A stretch of DNA of 53,026 nt, taken from the NCBI GenBank assembly GCA_964590995.1, contig CAZPYY010000002.1, positions 1-53,026 on the forward strand, in the 5' to 3' direction. Numbering within the stretch: position 1 is the first letter of the stretch; every line of letters starts with the position of its first letter. Shown piece after piece: positions 33,457 through 40,897 of the stretch. Source of the stretch: Susulua sp964590995 (GTDB taxonomy: Bacteria; Omnitrophota; Gorgyraeia; Duberdicusellales; 4484-171). The translations under genes and the position numbers were made by a program. Below the pieces are notes generated by a model. That model made no database searches and was not told the origin of the DNA. It worked only from the letters and a program-made list of their open reading frames with translations.

Positions 33457-34046
33457 TTTTAATAAGACATGGGCAAACTGATTGGGGCCAGCAAAGAAGG
33501 TATTGTAGTTTTACCAATATCGAATTAAATGCCGCTGGCAAGAGTCAAGCTGATAAGCTTTCGCAAAGATTGGGCCGGGAAGTAATCGATAAGATTTATT
33601 CAAGCGATATCAAAAGGGCATATCAATTTGCTGGTTTAATCTTGAAAAACCCCTCCATTGAGAAGCTTAAAAGTTTTAGGGAGGTAGATTTTGGCCATTT
33701 TGAGGGTTTAACTCATCACGAGATTATGGATAAGTACTCGGGAGTTTACCAAAATTGGCTGAATAATCCTTATGATGTTAATATTCCCGGCGGTGAGAGT
33801 TTAAAAGATTTAGCAAAGAGAGTAAGGGGCTCACTGGAGGAGATCCTGTCTTTAAATTCCGGCTTAACTATTGCAATTTGTACTCACGCTGGCCCGATAA
33901 GAGTAATCTTATCTGATGCCCAGGGCTTGGGGTTGGATAAGATTTGGCAGGTAAAGGTAGATTGTGCTAGTTTAAGTAGAGTTGAATTTATTAATGGTAA
34001 GGCCAAAGTGATCGCGGTAAACGATATTGGACATTTAAATGGGTAA
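33441..34046 (+). CDS. cobC: histidine phosphatase, probable alpha-ribazole phosphatase (CobC)
   Basis: A 201-residue phosphoglycerate-mutase-like phosphatase with LIRHGQTDWG at the N-terminus, EVDFGHFEGLTHHEI in the middle and CTHAGPIRV carrying the second catalytic His. Embedded among cobU, cobT and cobS, it most likely removes phosphate from alpha-ribazole-5-phosphate (or adenosylcobalamin-5-phosphate) in nucleotide-loop assembly. The broader family includes unrelated phosphatases, so the specific role depends on context. Confidence 0.88.
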   Translation: MPTTLILIRHGQTDWGQQRRYCSFTNIELNAAGKSQADKLSQRLGREVIDKIYSSDIKRAYQFAGLILKNPSIEKLKSFREVDFGHFEGLTHHEIMDKYSGVYQNWLNNPYDVNIPGGESLKDLAKRVRGSLEEILSLNSGLTIAICTHAGPIRVILSDAQGLGLDKIWQVKVDCASLSRVEFINGKAKVIAVNDIGHLNG

Positions 34047-34626
34047 GATTACTTTTATAGTTGGCGGAGCAAGAAGCGGTAAGAGTACTCAGGCTGTTAA
34101 ATTAGCAAAGGCAATAAATAAAAAGGTTGCTTTTATCGCTACCTGTCTGCCTTGTGATAAAGATATGAGTAAGCGGGTTGCACTTCATAAGAAGGTCCGG
34201 CCTTCTGCTTGGTCGGTTTTTGAGGAGCCAAGAGATATTACTTCTTTGATAAAGTTAAAAAAAATAGGTTCTAAGTTCGATATTATTATTATTGATTGCC
34301 TTACTCTTTTTGTATCTAATCTTCTCCTAGAAGGTTTTAAGGGCAGCATTGTTGAGGAGAGGGTAGATGAGATGCTGAAAACTCTTAAATCAATAGGGGC
34401 TAAGTCGATTATTGTCGCTAATGAGGTTGGTCTCGGTGTACATCCCAGGACCAGGCTCGGAAGAAAGTTTAGGGATTTAGCCGGAAGAGTAAATCAGATT
34501 GTGGCTAGTAAGTCTGATAAAGTGCTTTTTATGGTTTCAGGATTGCCCCTGGAGCTTAAGGCCTGCCTGCCGGCAGGCAGGGAGGAAAGTGATGAGAAAA
34601 ATAGAAAATACTATAAGAGAGATTAG
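34039..34626 (+). CDS. cobU: adenosylcobinamide kinase/guanylyltransferase (CobU)
   Basis: Phosphorylates adenosylcobinamide and activates it with GMP. The 195-residue protein has a P-loop GGARSGKST, the motif FIATCLPCDKDM, the guanylylation region with HKKVRPSAWSVFEEP, and NEVGLGVHPRTRLGRKFRDL (landmark NEVGLGVHPRTRLGR). Near its C-terminus the coding sequence runs through a 20-base perfect palindrome (34562-34581), encoding ACLPAGRE. The last residues after that look unlike family members, so the palindrome probably extended or replaced the original end. It overlaps the cobT start by 35 bases. Confidence 0.93.
   Translation: MGKITFIVGGARSGKSTQAVKLAKAINKKVAFIATCLPCDKDMSKRVALHKKVRPSAWSVFEEPRDITSLIKLKKIGSKFDIIIIDCLTLFVSNLLLEGFKGSIVEERVDEMLKTLKSIGAKSIIVANEVGLGVHPRTRLGRKFRDLAGRVNQIVASKSDKVLFMVSGLPLELKACLPAGREESDEKNRKYYKRD
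34562..34581 (+). repeat. 20-bp perfect palindrome within the end of cobU
   Basis: CCTGCCTGCC is followed directly by its reverse complement GGCAGGCAGG. It is much more GC-rich than the surrounding DNA. It lies in the cobU 3' coding end and 10 bases upstream of the cobT start, where the transcript could fold over the cobT ribosome-binding site. This sequence type is known to me as a recurrent small palindrome in uncultured bacterial genomes. Confidence 0.85.
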
Positions 34627-35668
34627 CGAGATTAACTCTGATTTTATCAACAAGGCTCAATGCCGATTGGATAATTTGACTAAACCCCAAGGAAGTTTGG
34701 GTAGGCTAGAGGAGTTAGCTAAGCTTATTGTCGGTATTACTGAAAAAGAAGATCCGACTTTGGCGAAAAAGGTTATTTTTACCTTAGCCTCTGACCATGG
34801 GGTAGCAGATGAGGGGGTGAGCGCTTTTCCTAAAGAAGTTACTGCACAGATGGTTTATAATTTTCTAAATGTCGGTGCCGGAATAAATGTTTTAGCCAAT
34901 CACGTTGGAGCAAGGGTTGTGGTTGTGGATATGGGAGTTGCTGCTGATTTAGAACCCAAAGCAAATTTAATTATCAAGAAGGTAAACTATGGTACTAAAA
35001 ATATGGCAAAAGAGCCAGCAATGACCAGGGAGGAAGCCATAAGATCGATTGAGGCTGGAATTGAGCTCTTTGAAGATGAATTTGAAATAGGAGTTGATAT
35101 CGTTGGAACTGGTGATATGGGCATTGCCAATACTACCGCTAGCAGCGCTTTAACAGCAGTTTTTACTGGCAAATCAGTTGAAGAGATTACCGGGCGAGGC
35201 ACTGGCGTTGATGACGATACTTTTAAGAATAAAATAGAAGTTATTAAAAGAGCTCTTGAGTTAAATAAGCCAAACCCAAAAGATCCTATCGATGCCCTTT
35301 CTAAAGTGGGTGGTTTTGAAATTGGAGGATTAGCCGGAATAATTCTCAGGGCGGCTTCGAAGAGAGTTCCAATAGTAATAGACGGTTTTATCTCCGGAGC
35401 TGCCGCATTACTGGCTTATCAATTAGAGCCAAAAGTTAAAAACTATATGATTGCTGCTCATTGTTCCCTAGAGCAGGGGCACAGAGTAGTTCTTAATCAT
35501 ATTGGCCTTAAGCCAATATTGGATTTAAATTTGCGCCTGGGGGAAGGCACTGGCGCAGCTTTGGGGATAAATATTGTTGAAGCTAGTATCAAGATTATAA
35601 CTGAAATGGCTACCTTTAAAAGTGCAGCGGTTTCTCAAGAGTCGCAAAAACAGGAAGCTAAATCTTAA
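34592..35668 (+). CDS. cobT: nicotinate-nucleotide:dimethylbenzimidazole phosphoribosyltransferase (CobT)
   Basis: Makes the alpha-ribazole phosphate lower ligand. The 358 residues are normal family length. Motifs are LDNLTKPQGSLGRLEELA near the N-terminus, the glycine-rich GDMGIANTTASSAL and the catalytic-Glu region GEGTGAALGINIVEAS. The ATG at 34592 follows GGAGGAAAG by a few bases. An in-frame upstream start at 34499 would translate the palindrome and the cobU frame shadow, so it is rejected. It overlaps cobU by 35 bases. Confidence 0.95.
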   Translation: MRKIENTIREISEINSDFINKAQCRLDNLTKPQGSLGRLEELAKLIVGITEKEDPTLAKKVIFTLASDHGVADEGVSAFPKEVTAQMVYNFLNVGAGINVLANHVGARVVVVDMGVAADLEPKANLIIKKVNYGTKNMAKEPAMTREEAIRSIEAGIELFEDEFEIGVDIVGTGDMGIANTTASSALTAVFTGKSVEEITGRGTGVDDDTFKNKIEVIKRALELNKPNPKDPIDALSKVGGFEIGGLAGIILRAASKRVPIVIDGFISGAAALLAYQLEPKVKNYMIAAHCSLEQGHRVVLNHIGLKPILDLNLRLGEGTGAALGINIVEASIKIITEMATFKSAAVSQESQKQEAKS

Positions 35669-35681
35669 AAAGGGTTAACGG

Positions 35682-36416
35682 ATGAAGAAATTCTTAGTTG
35701 CTTTACAATTTTTAACAATTTTCCCGGTGAAGATTAAGTCCAAGGTGATGCCGGAAGATATTGGTAGATCTTTAGCCTACTTTCCTTTGGTCGGTCTATT
35801 ATTAGGTCTCTTACTATCACTGAGTTTATCTATCTTAAGCCCTTTGCCAAGGCTAGTTAGCGGAGCATTGATCTTAGCAATTTCAATTATTATTACCGGA
35901 GGAATCCATTTAGATGGCTTTGCTGATACTTGTGATGGTCTTTATGGGACTAATCTTCCTGAGAGGAGATTAGCGATAATGAAAGATAGCCGGGTTGGAG
36001 GCATGGGGGTTATTGGCCTGATAAGCCTATTACTTATTAAATTTGCTTTGATTGCGAGCATACCAATAGATTTTCTTTGGAAAGCCCTAATTGTTATGTT
36101 GGTCTTTTCTCGGTGGTCTCAGGTTTTGGCTTGTTTTTCATCTCCCTATGCATGCAAAGAAGGCAAGGGCAAGTATTTTGTAGAGGGAGCTAAGGAAAGA
36201 GAAATTTTTATTGCCAGTTTATTTACCTTAGGGCTATTTTTAATCTTAATACAGATTAAGAGTATTATCCTGTTTCTTATGTCTTTATTGGTAGTATTAG
36301 TATTTATAAAATGGGTAAGAGTAAAGATTAAAGGAATGACTGGAGATACTGTGGGGGCAGTAAATGAAATTGCCGAAGTAGCGGCCCTTTTTTTCTTTTT
36401 AGTTTTAATAAAGTAA
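35682..36416 (+). CDS. cobS: adenosylcobinamide-GDP ribazoletransferase (CobS)
   Basis: The membrane enzyme that joins alpha-ribazole to adenosylcobinamide-GDP. The 244-residue protein has several hydrophobic helices and the family motif GGIHLDGFADTCDGLYG, followed by MKDSRVGGMGVIGL. The late motif GMTGDTVGAVNEIAE is also typical. It follows cobT by 13 bases. With cobU, cobT and the phosphatase it completes nucleotide-loop assembly from salvaged cobinamide. Confidence 0.95.
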   Translation: MKKFLVALQFLTIFPVKIKSKVMPEDIGRSLAYFPLVGLLLGLLLSLSLSILSPLPRLVSGALILAISIIITGGIHLDGFADTCDGLYGTNLPERRLAIMKDSRVGGMGVIGLISLLLIKFALIASIPIDFLWKALIVMLVFSRWSQVLACFSSPYACKEGKGKYFVEGAKEREIFIASLFTLGLFLILIQIKSIILFLMSLLVVLVFIKWVRVKIKGMTGDTVGAVNEIAEVAALFFFLVLIK

Positions 36417-36441
36417 ACCGATAAACGAAGGAGGTATTAGG

Positions 36442-36573
36442 ATGAAGAAGAAAACATTGAAAAAAGAAACAGTCAAGAAGGGAAAAACCCCAGTTTCTTA
36501 CCGTTTAAAGTGTAAGAGAACTGCTAATGGGTTATCACATTACGTGCCAGCAGAGAAGAAGGCACTAGTATAA
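36442..36573 (+). CDS. short peptide (43 aa), candidate substrate of the adjacent radical SAM enzyme
   Basis: A small frame with an excellent AAGGAGGT site (36428-36435) six bases before the ATG. The 43-residue product is very basic at the N-terminus (MKKKTLKKETVKKGK) and has a core SYRLKCKRTANGLSHYVP with one Cys and two Tyr. It lies immediately upstream of a SPASM-type radical SAM gene in a cobalamin salvage operon. From memory, a peptide/radical SAM pair named CbpA/CbpB occurs in such a setting. The peptide call is firm on translation signals and moderate on function. It could also be a small regulatory or ribosome-associated protein. Confidence 0.72.
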   Translation: MKKKTLKKETVKKGKTPVSYRLKCKRTANGLSHYVPAEKKALV

Positions 36574-36656
36574 TTTCGTAGACTTTTAAATAGGCTTTAA
36601 TTCTATTGAGGGATGAGTATGATACATATCCTCTGGATAGCGACAAGGAGAGCTTT

Positions 36657-38009
36657 ATGCAAGGCACTAATTTAAACGAAAAACTACTACAGAGAGAGGA
36701 TATTAGTAGAGGTAATAAGTTATTGATTGATCCCGACAATGTATTTTGGGCTCTTACCTTCGGTAAAAGTATCAATAAAGACGCTGGTCAGAAGGTGTTT
36801 TCATTATACGCCAGGATGAAGAACAAACTTGATGTTTCGATGCATGACTTCAGGTTTAAAATGAAGCTGAATTCAGTTTATATTAACCCTACCGATAGGT
36901 GTAATGCTGATTGCCCCTATTGCTATGTTCCGGCATCAAGAAGAAAAAAGGGGAAGGATTTAAGCGAGAAAGGTCTTCTCTATATTCTAGATAAGATTGA
37001 CCGATATTTTCGTAATAATCCTAATTATCCCAAGATTAAACCAATAATCATATATCACGGCAGCGAACCTCTTTTAGTTAAAGATAGAATATTCTCTTCA
37101 ATCGAGAAGTTCAAGAAACGATTCCATTTCGGGATTCAGACTAATGCTATTTTGTTAACCAAGGCTGATGTTGAATTCTTAACGGCTCATAAGATAAGTG
37201 TAGGTATATCTTTAGATTCTATTAACCAAGGAGTGAATGATTATACCCGGAAATCTTCCCGAGGCAGTAATTATAAAAAAGCAATTCAAGCCCTTAAGTG
37301 GTTCAATGGCTATGGGGGTTTAAATATCATTGCAACTATCACTAAGCACAATGTAGAAGACCTTACTAAGCTAGTCAGTTTCGCCCACTCTAAGAAAGTA
37401 CCGTGCATCCTTCTTAATCCAGTAAGAGCTACTCGAAAATCTACTCAAAAGTTACGCCCAAGCCAAGAAGATTTAACTAAGAATTTCATAAAAGCGGTTA
37501 AAAAGGCTATTGATCTATCAAAAAGTTCAGGCCGGAGGATAATCATTGGTAATTTTTCTAATATTATCTTAGGCATAGTAGCTCCCTTAGCCCGCAGGCT
37601 TATGTGTGATATCTCGCCTTGTGGTGGCGGAAGGTGCTTTTTCGCTATCACTGCTGGTGGGAATATAATTCCTTGCGGGGAGTTTATAGCCCTTAAGGAG
37701 TTTTATGGTGGCAATATCTTTAGCTCATCAATAAAAAAAGCTATCAACTCAGCTCCATTTAAAAAAGTAAGGTCAAGAATGGTCGAGAAGATTCCAGAGT
37801 GTGATACTTGTGCCTATCGAAATATTTGTGGAGCACCTTGTCCGGCTGAAGTCTACTCTTTATCAAAAGACCTAAACACAAAGTCACCTTACTGTGATTT
37901 CTACAAGGATATAATAAACTATGCTTTTAAATTAATTAGTGAAGATAAGACCAAGCACCTTTTCAGAAGAGAGGCTTTGGAAAATATTAGATATGAATAC
38001 AGGCTTTAA
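36657..38009 (+). CDS. SPASM radical SAM peptide maturase, CbpB-like
   Basis: A 450-residue radical SAM protein. The cluster motif is CNADCPYC (Cys82, 86, 89). A C-terminal SPASM region holds auxiliary-cluster cysteines in CDISPCGGGRC, IIPCGEF and ECDTCAYRNICGAPCP, then CDFY. That layout is used by peptide-modifying enzymes. The ATG at 36657 is preferred over a TTG at 36606 because AAGGAG (36644-36649) lies seven bases before it. It sits 83 bases after the 43-residue peptide gene and two bases before the DUF71 gene. It may modify that peptide, perhaps for corrinoid handling. Confidence 0.83.
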   Translation: MQGTNLNEKLLQREDISRGNKLLIDPDNVFWALTFGKSINKDAGQKVFSLYARMKNKLDVSMHDFRFKMKLNSVYINPTDRCNADCPYCYVPASRRKKGKDLSEKGLLYILDKIDRYFRNNPNYPKIKPIIIYHGSEPLLVKDRIFSSIEKFKKRFHFGIQTNAILLTKADVEFLTAHKISVGISLDSINQGVNDYTRKSSRGSNYKKAIQALKWFNGYGGLNIIATITKHNVEDLTKLVSFAHSKKVPCILLNPVRATRKSTQKLRPSQEDLTKNFIKAVKKAIDLSKSSGRRIIIGNFSNIILGIVAPLARRLMCDISPCGGGRCFFAITAGGNIIPCGEFIALKEFYGGNIFSSSIKKAINSAPFKKVRSRMVEKIPECDTCAYRNICGAPCPAEVYSLSKDLNTKSPYCDFYKDIINYAFKLISEDKTKHLFRREALENIRYEYRL

Positions 38010-38011
38010 AA

Positions 38012-38713
38012 GTGAATAATTTAATGACTATATCTTCTTGGAGCGGGGGAAAGGATAGCTGCCTTGCTTGTTATAAAGCTATAAAAAATGGCCAGCCAGT
38101 AGAATACCTCCTTAATTTTATATCTCGAGAGTCTAAACGCGGGTGTTTTCATGGAATTGAGTCTAAGCTCCTAAATTTACAGGCTGAGGCGATAGGTATT
38201 CCTCTGATTCAAAGAGAAGTTAGTCCTGATATGAAGAAATATGAAGAGGAGTTTAAACAAGCAGTTTCTGAACTAAAGATCAAAGGTGCAAAAAGGATGG
38301 TTTTCGGAGACATTTATTTAGAAGAACACAAGAGTTGGGTTGAGCGGGTTTGCCGGGAAGTGAAAATAGAGCCTTTGGAGCCATTATGGGGTATTCCACC
38401 GGAAGAAATTGCGATGGATTTTATCAGCCGGGGATTTAAGGCAGTTATTGTCAGCTGCAAAGCTGCTTCCTTAGGTGAAAAGTTTATTGGCAGTTATTTC
38501 GACAATAACTTTTTAGAAAAACTTAAGGAACGGAATATCTGCCCTTGCGGAGAGAATGGTGAATTTCATACTTTTGTTATTGACGGCCCGATATTTAATA
38601 AGAAGATCGAGATAACAGAAAGTCAGGCGATTTTTAAAAAAGGATTTTGGGAGCATTGGTTTTTAGATATTAAGAATTATCAACTTAAAGAAAAGGAGGT
38701 GTCAATAACATAA
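38012..38713 (+). CDS. DUF71/COG2102 PP-loop ATPase linked to B12 salvage
   Basis: A 233-residue ATP-pyrophosphatase-type protein with the PP-loop SSWSGGKDSCLACYKA at the N-terminus and the family end CPCGENGEFHTFVIDGPIF. The family includes the diphthamide synthase Dph6 of eukaryotes and archaea. Bacteria do not make diphthamide, and a bacterial subgroup has been proposed by comparative genomics to act in B12 salvage. Its place as the last gene of this salvage operon supports that. The actual reaction is unknown; an ATP-dependent amide-forming step is the family precedent. Confidence 0.85.
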   Translation: MNNLMTISSWSGGKDSCLACYKAIKNGQPVEYLLNFISRESKRGCFHGIESKLLNLQAEAIGIPLIQREVSPDMKKYEEEFKQAVSELKIKGAKRMVFGDIYLEEHKSWVERVCREVKIEPLEPLWGIPPEEIAMDFISRGFKAVIVSCKAASLGEKFIGSYFDNNFLEKLKERNICPCGENGEFHTFVIDGPIFNKKIEITESQAIFKKGFWEHWFLDIKNYQLKEKEVSIT

Positions 38714-38770
38714 TTTTAGTTTTTTTGGGGTAGGCAACATTTAATCTGATTTAAGGGAGCCGGAAACTGA

Positions 38771-38884
38771 GATATTTTTTGGTTTCCTTACCAAATAGGT
38801 AAAAGAAGTGAAGGTGAGATTCCTTCCGCTGTCCCGCAACGGTAATATCTAAATAAAATTAACTAAGATGAGCCCGGCCGATTA
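38771..38884 (+). ncRNA. second cobalamin riboswitch, upstream of the TonB receptor gene
   Basis: The aptamer core is visible as CCAAATAGGTAAAAGAAG, GAAGGTGAGATTCCTTC and CGCTGTCCCGCAACGGTAA, followed by a B12-box-like AAGATGAGCCCGGCCG. This last segment deviates from the usual box. No strong terminator follows before the GTG at 38930, so translational control or access to the AGGAGG site (38917-38922) is more likely than termination. Confidence 0.85.
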
Positions 38885-38929
38885 CTTATTATGGAAGTAT
38901 TTCCGAGGAGAGAAAAAGGAGGAAGAACT

Positions 38930-40789
38930 GTGAAACAAGTTGGTTTAATAAATTTAATTGTTTATTGTTTATTTTTCTTGACTAGTATCAATTTAGCAGC
39001 TCAAGATGCTGATGGTCCTTATTATACTATTGATTTAAATGAGATTGTAGTTACTGCCTCGCGGATAGAGCAGGACTATAGCGATTCTACCCAAAATATA
39101 AGTATTATTAGCAAAGACGATATTGAGGCTAGCGGGATAACTGAGGTTACTGAAATCTTGGATTTATTGCCTTCAGTCGATATATTGGAATATGGCTCGG
39201 TTGGCTCTAGCCGTTCAGTCCATACCAGAGGGGCTTCATCGAGCCAGACCCTTACTCTTGTGGATGGGAGGCCAATCAATACTCCCCGCGATGGGGCTAC
39301 AGATTTTAACCAAATCTCCCTTTCCAATATTGAAAGAATCGAAGTTCTGCGCGGTCCTGCTAGCAGTATGTATGGAGCCGGTGCTGTAGGGGGGGTTATC
39401 AATATCATTACCAAGAGTGGGGAAGATGAGATACAGGCTAAGTTTTTAAATAAATTCGGCTCTTTTAATACAACGCTGTCTTCTTTAACCCACGGGTACA
39501 AGATTAATGACTTTGATTATTTTATAGCTTATGACTACTTAGCTTCTGATGGTCATAGAACTAATTCCGACTACTCAAGCAACAATATAAATACAAAGTT
39601 TGGCTATCAGTTAGATGAAGACAACCATATTAGTCTATCTAGCGGATATTATGATTCTGATGTGGGAACTCCTGGTTTACTTTCCAATGTGGATGAAAAC
39701 GATCGGCAAGAAACATCCAAAAAGTACCTCGATCTAACCTATAACGGAAAAATGCTCGAAGGACAAGACATATTGGTGAAGTTATTTCATAATACCGATC
39801 GGCTAGAATTTATCGAGACACCAGAACCTATGGATAAAAATACCCATCAAACTAAGATCTACGGCGTAGATACACAAATTTCACAAACTTTATTTGATGT
39901 TTTTCGTACCGCAATAGGATTAAGTTACCAAGAGCACAGGCTTAACAGCTCAAACAGCGGCAAACATACATACGATTTAAAAGGTACTTATCTTGAATCA
40001 GAAGTTGATATTTTTGATAAAAGCTGTTTAAAACTTGGTGTTCGCTGGGATGACTATTCAAATTTTGGAGATAGAATCAGCCCTAGCGCCAATTTAAACT
40101 TCTGGTTATTTGATAAGATAAAAGTCCATGCTCTAGCGGCCAAATCATTCCGTGCGCCCACATTTAATGATCTTCATTGGCCTCAAGAGGACTGGGGTAT
40201 TTGGGGTGGTGTTGAAGGGTCCCCTAATCTTGGTCCAGAGAAAGCTGTTTCTTATGAGGTAGGAATGAGTGGATATTTTTTGGAAAGATTTAAGACAGAC
40301 CTTACTTTTTTCAAGACCAATTTTGAGGATCTGATAGAATGGACAGTTGATGATTCTTGGTGGTGGCGGCCGCAAAATTCTAGCTCAGCCACAACAGAAG
40401 GAGCTGAACTAGAAACGGAGTTTGTTTTACGGGAACACCTCAAGGCCAATCTTAACTACACATATCTAGAAGCTAAAAATAAGGAGACTGGAAAGTGGTT
40501 GATATATCGGCCCCGGCATCTATACAAATTAAAATTATTATATTCACCAACTTCCAAATGTGAAATTGGCTTAAGTGCCATACACAAAACAAAACGGTTT
40601 GCGAACGCAAGTAATACAAGCTTTCTTAAGCATTACACAATAATGAATTTTAATTGCACTTATAAAGTTAATGACTTTCTTCAAATTTTGTTTGAGGCCA
40701 AGAACGTCTTTGACCGGATGTATCAGGAGGAAAGAGATTATTCTATGCCGGGAAGAGCATTCTACGGAGGGGTTAAGTTGACTTTTTAG
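38930..40789 (+). CDS. btuB: TonB-dependent outer-membrane receptor (BtuB-like)
   Basis: Outer-membrane corrinoid importer. After a signal peptide ending LTSINLAA comes a TonB box (DLNEIVVTASR, about residues 35-45), a plug domain with VEVLRGPASSMYGAGAVGGVINI-type sequence (landmark VLRGPASSMYGAGAVGG) and a C-terminal beta-barrel ending with aromatic GGVKLTF. GTG at 38930 is chosen: AGGAGG lies seven bases upstream and the signal peptide begins directly. An ATG at 38891 would add 13 charged residues. The length, 619, suits BtuB. It is controlled by the preceding cobalamin riboswitch. Confidence 0.91.
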   Translation: MKQVGLINLIVYCLFFLTSINLAAQDADGPYYTIDLNEIVVTASRIEQDYSDSTQNISIISKDDIEASGITEVTEILDLLPSVDILEYGSVGSSRSVHTRGASSSQTLTLVDGRPINTPRDGATDFNQISLSNIERIEVLRGPASSMYGAGAVGGVINIITKSGEDEIQAKFLNKFGSFNTTLSSLTHGYKINDFDYFIAYDYLASDGHRTNSDYSSNNINTKFGYQLDEDNHISLSSGYYDSDVGTPGLLSNVDENDRQETSKKYLDLTYNGKMLEGQDILVKLFHNTDRLEFIETPEPMDKNTHQTKIYGVDTQISQTLFDVFRTAIGLSYQEHRLNSSNSGKHTYDLKGTYLESEVDIFDKSCLKLGVRWDDYSNFGDRISPSANLNFWLFDKIKVHALAAKSFRAPTFNDLHWPQEDWGIWGGVEGSPNLGPEKAVSYEVGMSGYFLERFKTDLTFFKTNFEDLIEWTVDDSWWWRPQNSSSATTEGAELETEFVLREHLKANLNYTYLEAKNKETGKWLIYRPRHLYKLKLLYSPTSKCEIGLSAIHKTKRFANASNTSFLKHYTIMNFNCTYKVNDFLQILFEAKNVFDRMYQEERDYSMPGRAFYGGVKLTF

Positions 40790-40862
40790 ATGGTTCTTTA
40801 GAAGTTTCGAGTAACTACTTGCTTTTATAAGAATATTCCATGGAATTCATCAAAATACCGCC

Positions 40863-40890
40863 TTGTAATATTCGTTATTTTTGATATAAT
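40863..40890 (+). promoter_or_regulatory. near-leaderless promoter of the zinc-finger membrane protein gene
   Basis: TTGTAA (40863-40868) and perfect TATAAT (40885-40890) lie 16 bases apart. The ATG at 40898 is only eight bases after the -10 box, so transcription would start at or one or two bases before the start codon. Confidence 0.65.
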
Positions 40891-40897
40891 ATTTTTG

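Noticed and set aside
34499..34591. Extended N-terminus of CobT
   Set aside because: It is the frame shadow of cobU and the 20-bp palindrome. ATG 34592 follows GGAGG and gives normal CobT length.
40831..40848. Palindrome GAATATTCCATGGAATTC as an operator
   Set aside because: The inner TTCCATGGAA is a perfect 10-mer, but no matching site or known regulator consensus was found and it lies upstream of the -35 box.
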